Assembly (NCBI GenBank): GCA_040878325.1
Contig: JBBDMM010000016.1
Coordinates: forward strand, 132,413 to 196,412
Length of the DNA stretch: 64,000 nt
DNA from: Acidimicrobiia bacterium
GTDB lineage: Bacteria > Actinomycetota > Acidimicrobiia > Spongiisociales > UBA11373
Reading direction: 5' to 3'
Shown piece after piece: positions 62,252 through 64,000 of this stretch. Under the pieces are notes generated by a model. That model was not told the DNA's origin and did no database searches. It saw nothing but the letters and a program-made list of their open reading frames with translations. Position 1 is the first letter of the stretch. Each line of letters opens with the position of its first letter. The translations under genes and the position numbers were made by a program.

Positions 62252-63034
62252 ATGGCCTCAGGCCCCAATCCCCTTTCGGTTGGACTGTCGGTGGTTCGAT
62301 CTCTGGTCTCCGTCCGGCGACCGGGACCGTTTGGAACCTCCACGGCCGACCACTCGCTTCTCACCACACCGCTGAGACGTCTTAAGAGCACGGGGCCTGG
62401 ATTCCTGTCGGACCTGGAGGTCGACCTTGGTCGCTACCTGGACCACGCCACAGGTCTGAGCCCGGATTCGCTGAGCAGGGCGGAAGCCCTGGCGTATTGG
62501 ATCAACGTCTACAACGCCGGGGCACTGCTGCTCGCCGGCCAGGCACAAAAGGCCGGCCTCGGATCGGTGATGGGCATACCCGGCGGGTTCAACCAGGAAG
62601 TGATCCGCGTGGACGGAGAGAGCCTCTCGTTGGACGATATCGAGCACGGCAAGCTGCGCCGGTTTCGTGACCCGGGGATTCATGCGGCACTCGTCTGCGG
62701 CGCGGTCTCCTGCCCTACTCTTCGCAGCGAGCCGTATCGGGGGGAAACGCTGGGTGACCAGCTCGACGACCAGCTACGCAATTTCCTCATGGCCGGGGCC
62801 CTCGAAATCGACGAAGACCGGAAGGTCGTCTACCTCTCTCGCCTATTTCTGTGGTTCGGCGGCGACTTCACCCGGCCAAATCGCATGCCGACCTTTCTCC
62901 CAGCACGACGGTCGAGGGTCCTCAGCGCATTACGACCCTGGATGGATCCCGCCGTCGCCCGATGGATAAATGAGGCCGATCCCGCAGTGGAATTTCAGGG
63001 GTACGACTGGGGCCTTCGCTGCACCGTCCGCTGA
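62252..63034 (+). CDS. DUF547 domain-containing protein
   Basis: This 260-residue protein carries the DUF547 fold: EALAYWINVYNAGALLLAG, VDGESLSLDDIEHGKLRRF, HAALVCGAVSCPTLRSEPY, GETLGDQLDDQLRNFL and YLSRLFLWFGGDF. The WINVYNA and GAVSCP segments hold the conserved Asn and Cys of a possible cysteine-hydrolase-like site; the function is unknown. There is no clear signal peptide. The start is fixed by the shared upstream sequence. Confidence 0.88.
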   Translation: MASGPNPLSVGLSVVRSLVSVRRPGPFGTSTADHSLLTTPLRRLKSTGPGFLSDLEVDLGRYLDHATGLSPDSLSRAEALAYWINVYNAGALLLAGQAQKAGLGSVMGIPGGFNQEVIRVDGESLSLDDIEHGKLRRFRDPGIHAALVCGAVSCPTLRSEPYRGETLGDQLDDQLRNFLMAGALEIDEDRKVVYLSRLFLWFGGDFTRPNRMPTFLPARRSRVLSALRPWMDPAVARWINEADPAVEFQGYDWGLRCTVR

Positions 63035-63083
63035 CCATGCGTTCCCGGTGCCGCTAGTCACCTACGACGACCCCCAGGAAAGA

Positions 63084-64000
63084 TCACGCCGCGAACGGCA
63101 CGGTGAACTCGAACCCGGACATGGACCCGTCGGCCACTTGTCGTATCTCCCCACTGTGAGCCGCCACCAACTCGCGCGCGATGGGCAGCCCCAGACCAAG
63201 TCCGGGGGCGGACATGGTCGGGTCGTCGACAAGACGCGCGTAGGGCACGAACGCCCTTTCCAGGTCACTCGACTCGATGCCCCGTCCAGCGTCGAGCACG
63301 CTGCAGCGAACCAATGCGTCATGGTTTGATGCGGTTACCACGATCGGCGGCTCACCGTACTTGAGCGCATTGTCGACCAGGTTTCGCAACACCTGACGGA
63401 TGCGGGGCGGGTCCGCCAGGATCATCGTCCGCGGCGGCACCCGGTTGGAGACATCTCCGGCCCGAGCGCCGAATTCCAAGAGCACCGCTGCGGTCAGCTC
63501 ATGGAGATCGACCCGGGCCGGGGTAACGGTCACTCCTCCTGCGCTCATCTGGCCGAAGGTGATCACATCCTCGATGAGCGCGTGTAGCTCGTCGGCCTGG
63601 TCCGCCATGATCGTGAGAAACTCCCGCCGCTCCGTAGGGCTCACATCGTCGTCGAGCAGGGTCTGGGTGAAGCCCTTGAGTGTCGTCAGAGGGGTGCGCA
63701 GCTCGTGGCTGACGGTGGCCACGAACCGGTCCTTGAGCGAGTTGAGCTCACGCTCCCGGCCGAGGTCCGCAGCCAGGGCGCGCTGACCCCTTCGCACCAT
63801 GCCGGCAATGCCCACCATCAGAATCCCGATGCCGAGCAGCAACGCGGCCTTGATGCCCTCTCCGGTGAGGAATTCCGAGGTCGGCACCGGGCCCGGGGGG
63901 TGAAAGAGCGGGAGCGACACCTCACCGGCGACGAAGTGGAGAGCCACCTCGACCGGTACGGTGAACAAGGCGGCGCCCACGATCACGCGAGTATCCCGGA
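63084..64000 (-). CDS. Sensor histidine kinase, 5' end cut off by the window
   Basis: The last 300 residues and a little more are visible; the frame stays open to base 64000, so the N-terminus is missing. It has one or two membrane helices (about 3-18 and 45-65 from the in-frame GTG at 63986), a HisKA domain with the phospho-acceptor His in FVATVSHELRTPLTTLKG, and an ATPase with NLVDNALKYG, DAGRGIESSDLERAF and GLGLGLPIARELV. The input domain and response regulator lie outside. It converges with DUF547, 49 bases apart. Confidence 0.93.
   Translation of the reverse strand, partial: RDTRVIVGAALFTVPVEVALHFVAGEVSLPLFHPPGPVPTSEFLTGEGIKAALLLGIGILMVGIAGMVRRGQRALAADLGRERELNSLKDRFVATVSHELRTPLTTLKGFTQTLLDDDVSPTERREFLTIMADQADELHALIEDVITFGQMSAGGVTVTPARVDLHELTAAVLLEFGARAGDVSNRVPPRTMILADPPRIRQVLRNLVDNALKYGEPPIVVTASNHDALVRCSVLDAGRGIESSDLERAFVPYARLVDDPTMSAPGLGLGLPIARELVAAHSGEIRQVADGSMSGFEFTVPFAA

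Overview
The window is GC-rich DNA from an actinobacterium. A WhiB-type iron-sulfur regulator, a DUF3107 protein, a Ku/ATP-ligase pair, an F420-type LLM oxidoreductase, GAF-ANTAR regulators, VanW and DUF3105 proteins and many short lipoproteins with Thr/Ser-rich stalks all fit Actinomycetota. Class Acidimicrobiia or a relative is my best guess, from gene content only. There is no rRNA operon, CRISPR array, complete prophage or intact insertion sequence.

Layout. 0-9 kb: CPBP protease, ku, DMT exporter, stand-alone ATP-dependent DNA ligase overlapping a YqeY gene, whiB behind a perfect TGTGA-N6-TCACA palindrome, DUF3107, Mrp ATPase, DUF2207 and LemA. 9-20 kb: aconitase behind a 92-nt imperfect hairpin, an o-succinylbenzoate-synthase-like enolase, a sulfite-oxidase-like enzyme facing a TlpA thioredoxin, SLC13 permease, NUDIX, enoyl-CoA hydratase and two overlapping membrane HD-domain genes. 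20-31 kb: a hairpin-dense gap, a conserved unknown, gamma-glutamyltransferase, an F420-type enzyme, an HhH/rlmN/bcp overlapping operon, VanW, a MarC-like protein with a helical-toroid protein, DUF3105 and a P-loop protein. 31-45 kb: LCP ligase, DMT exporter coupled to a PQQ-type dehydrogenase, glycosidase-like lipoprotein, double-HTH protein, PH-like protein, Rieske oxygenase, a KhtTU-type K+/H+ antiporter, SRPBCC and ferritin-like proteins, and a GH130/toroid/GT4 sugar operon. 45-56 kb: an RRM protein, a structured leader before a GAF-GGDEF-EAL protein, two GAF-ANTAR regulators, a multicopper oxidase, a lipoprotein and a potADBC polyamine importer. 56-64 kb: a degenerate tRNA (3' half intact), nnrE, a CRP/FNR-family regulator, DUF3179, a flavin disulfide oxidoreductase, a frameshifted membrane gene, DUF427, DUF547 and a truncated histidine kinase.

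The most notable signal is in the last block. Two separate genes, DUF3179 and DUF547, carry the same upstream layout: a TGTCG-N6-CGACR palindrome ending 41 nt before the ATG, plus a shared GTTRACCYAGTCATG. A divergent CRP-family gene beside the first copy has altered recognition-helix and ligand-pocket residues. This looks like a small local regulon around a redox gene set of unknown purpose. Other candidates are the aconitase leader hairpin, the three-way-junction leader before the GGDEF-EAL gene, and a dispersed intergenic element made of a hairpin followed by tandem GCGATTG heptamers.
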